Assembly: GCF_003048255.1 (NCBI RefSeq)
Contig: NZ_CP028487.1
Span: 1,798,001 to 1,862,000 of the forward strand
DNA length: 64,000 nucleotides
Origin: Yersinia massiliensis
GTDB taxonomy: Bacteria > Pseudomonadota > Gammaproteobacteria > Enterobacterales > Enterobacteriaceae
Direction of reading: 5' to 3'
Part shown: piece after piece, positions 63,134-64,000 of the stretch
Numbering within the stretch: position 1 is the stretch's first letter
Layout of the letters: each line of letters starts with the position of its first letter
The notes under the pieces: generated by a model
Seen by the model: the letters and a program-made list of their open reading frames with translations, nothing else
The model's database searches: none
Told to the model about the DNA's origin: nothing
Made by a program: the position numbers and the translations under genes

Positions 63134-63874
63134 ATGATTACTTTAGGTGCGCATCTATTATCAACAAGGACAGGATACACGCATCACGGTATCTATGTGG
63201 GTGGTGGTAAGGTTGTTCATTATGCAGGACTTGCAAATGGCCTATCAAAAGGTGCTATTTGCGAAACTGCAATCGAAGATTTCAACCAAAATAGGGACGA
63301 AATTATAGTCATAAAACACATCGATGAAGATGTGAGATTTTCACCAACAGCCATTGTGAAAAGGGCAAAAGATCGATTAGGTGAGAATGAATATAATTTG
63401 ATATTTAATAATTGCGAGCATTTTGCAACGTGGTGCGTGACCGGGAAAGCCGAGAGTCAGCAGGTAAAAAAGAAAATACTCTATACGGTGAAAATATCTA
63501 GTGCTGGTTACAATACATACCATGCATATAAAACTGCACAGGCCATAAGTGACCCTCTGCTACGTGCTGCTGCATCAATGACTAAGGGGCAGTTAACACG
63601 AAATACGGTGATGAGCGCTGCCAGCAACTCCGCGTTTAGTCACCTTACCGCTGCTGCCAGTGGCCCTTCTATTACCCGTGGTATAGCCGCAACGGCTAGT
63701 GGTGTGGGTATGACTACTGCTGCTGTATCGAGTAGCGTTGCGGGTTCAAGCGCGATAGCGGGTATCGTTGGTTCTTCAACTGTTGCCGCAGCAGCGCCAG
63801 TTGTCCTAGCTGTGAGTGGCGTGGCTCTAGCTGGGTACGGGGCGATAAAACTCTGGGAATGGATAACAGATTAA
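63134..63874 (+). CDS. LRAT-domain (NlpC/P60-like) protein with hydrophobic C-terminus
   Basis: The N-terminal 105 residues match the lecithin:retinol acyltransferase/HRAS-like suppressor fold. YTHHGIYVGGGKVVHYAG supplies His18 and His29, and NNCEHFATWCVTGK supplies the catalytic Cys94. Residues about 130-190 are Ala/Ser/Thr-rich, and about 195-240 are hydrophobic and glycine-rich (STVAAAAPVVLAVSGVALAG), probably membrane-inserting. No signal peptide is seen. Such folds act as acyltransferases or phospholipases on lipids. AGGGAGAATC precedes the ATG. No partner or immunity gene is visible before the window ends. Effector, toxin and housekeeping roles all remain open. Confidence 0.78.
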   Translation: MITLGAHLLSTRTGYTHHGIYVGGGKVVHYAGLANGLSKGAICETAIEDFNQNRDEIIVIKHIDEDVRFSPTAIVKRAKDRLGENEYNLIFNNCEHFATWCVTGKAESQQVKKKILYTVKISSAGYNTYHAYKTAQAISDPLLRAAASMTKGQLTRNTVMSAASNSAFSHLTAAASGPSITRGIAATASGVGMTTAAVSSSVAGSSAIAGIVGSSTVAAAAPVVLAVSGVALAGYGAIKLWEWITD

Positions 63875-64000
63875 AAGTCGCTGTGCTTGGTGCGCTTGCA
63901 TTTTTTTCGTCTTGATTCAGATGATTTTGAACGTAGTCATGTTTATGGGACTTTCACCATTGTTGTTTGAATAATTGAGGCGAGAAAGGAAAAACTGCTA

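Noticed and set aside
63875..64000. Possible start of another gene or immunity partner after the LRAT-domain gene
   Set aside because: The last 126 bp contain no open frame with a ribosome site. The window ends too soon to judge.

Overview
The window looks like chromosome from a Yersinia species, most likely an environmental or Y. enterocolitica-group species rather than Y. pestis. This is inferred from closeness to remembered enterobacterial proteins (ArgG, XapAB, RluF, CitCDEFXG, UhpABC, EvgAS), from two tRNA-Asn genes, and from an anaerobic cobalamin block beside xanthosine and citrate genes. Species cannot be fixed from the sequence alone. It is mostly ordinary, gene-dense chromosome with several accessory inserts.

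Layout. 1-2530: end of cobU, then cobS, cobC, cobT (cobalamin nucleotide-loop assembly). 2685-6945: XapR-like LysR regulator, a DMT exporter, and xapA-xapB (xanthosine phosphorolysis and uptake). 7053-8414: argG with tandem ARG-box-like sites. 8716-11282: a YeeO-like MATE exporter and cheV with a FliA-type promoter. 11515-12297: an SDR oxidoreductase. 12505-14164: a three-gene split HipA system (hipB-hipS-hipT order) behind four evenly spaced palindromes. 14531-19424: TetR regulator plus an RND efflux pair (lipoprotein adaptor and pump). 19600-21555: a secreted DUF4432-type protein and a lipoprotein with an internal repeat. 21946-34911: two identical tRNA-Asn genes in direct orientation bracket rluF, a five-gene chaperone-usher fimbrial operon and an EvgAS-type phosphorelay. 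35066-43254: a UhpABC-like hexose-phosphate sensing system in line with an AfuABC-like ABC transporter. 43617-53202: a complete citrate fermentation locus (citAB divergent from citCDEFXG-citT). 53316-55077: a stand-alone phosphopantetheinyl transferase and lpxO. 55218-57524: yjiH-yjiG and an M20 peptidase. 57838-63067: galB- and galC-like enzymes, a DASS transporter, a cytosolic ModA-like protein and a LysR regulator with two HTH domains. 63134-63874: an LRAT-domain protein.

How they work together. The carbon-source theme is phosphorylated sugars and carboxylates. Uhp-like sensing probably controls Afu uptake. CitAB probably controls citrate import by CitT and cleavage to acetate plus oxaloacetate. 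The galBC-like cluster should hydrate and cleave a C7 tricarboxylate to pyruvate plus oxaloacetate. The strongest candidates for something undescribed are the HipBST-like module with its 71-bp operator array, the truncated galBC pathway with its tandem-HTH regulator and nested-palindrome control region, and the LRAT-domain protein at the right edge. I could run no database search. All identities rest on reading the translations and on family knowledge.
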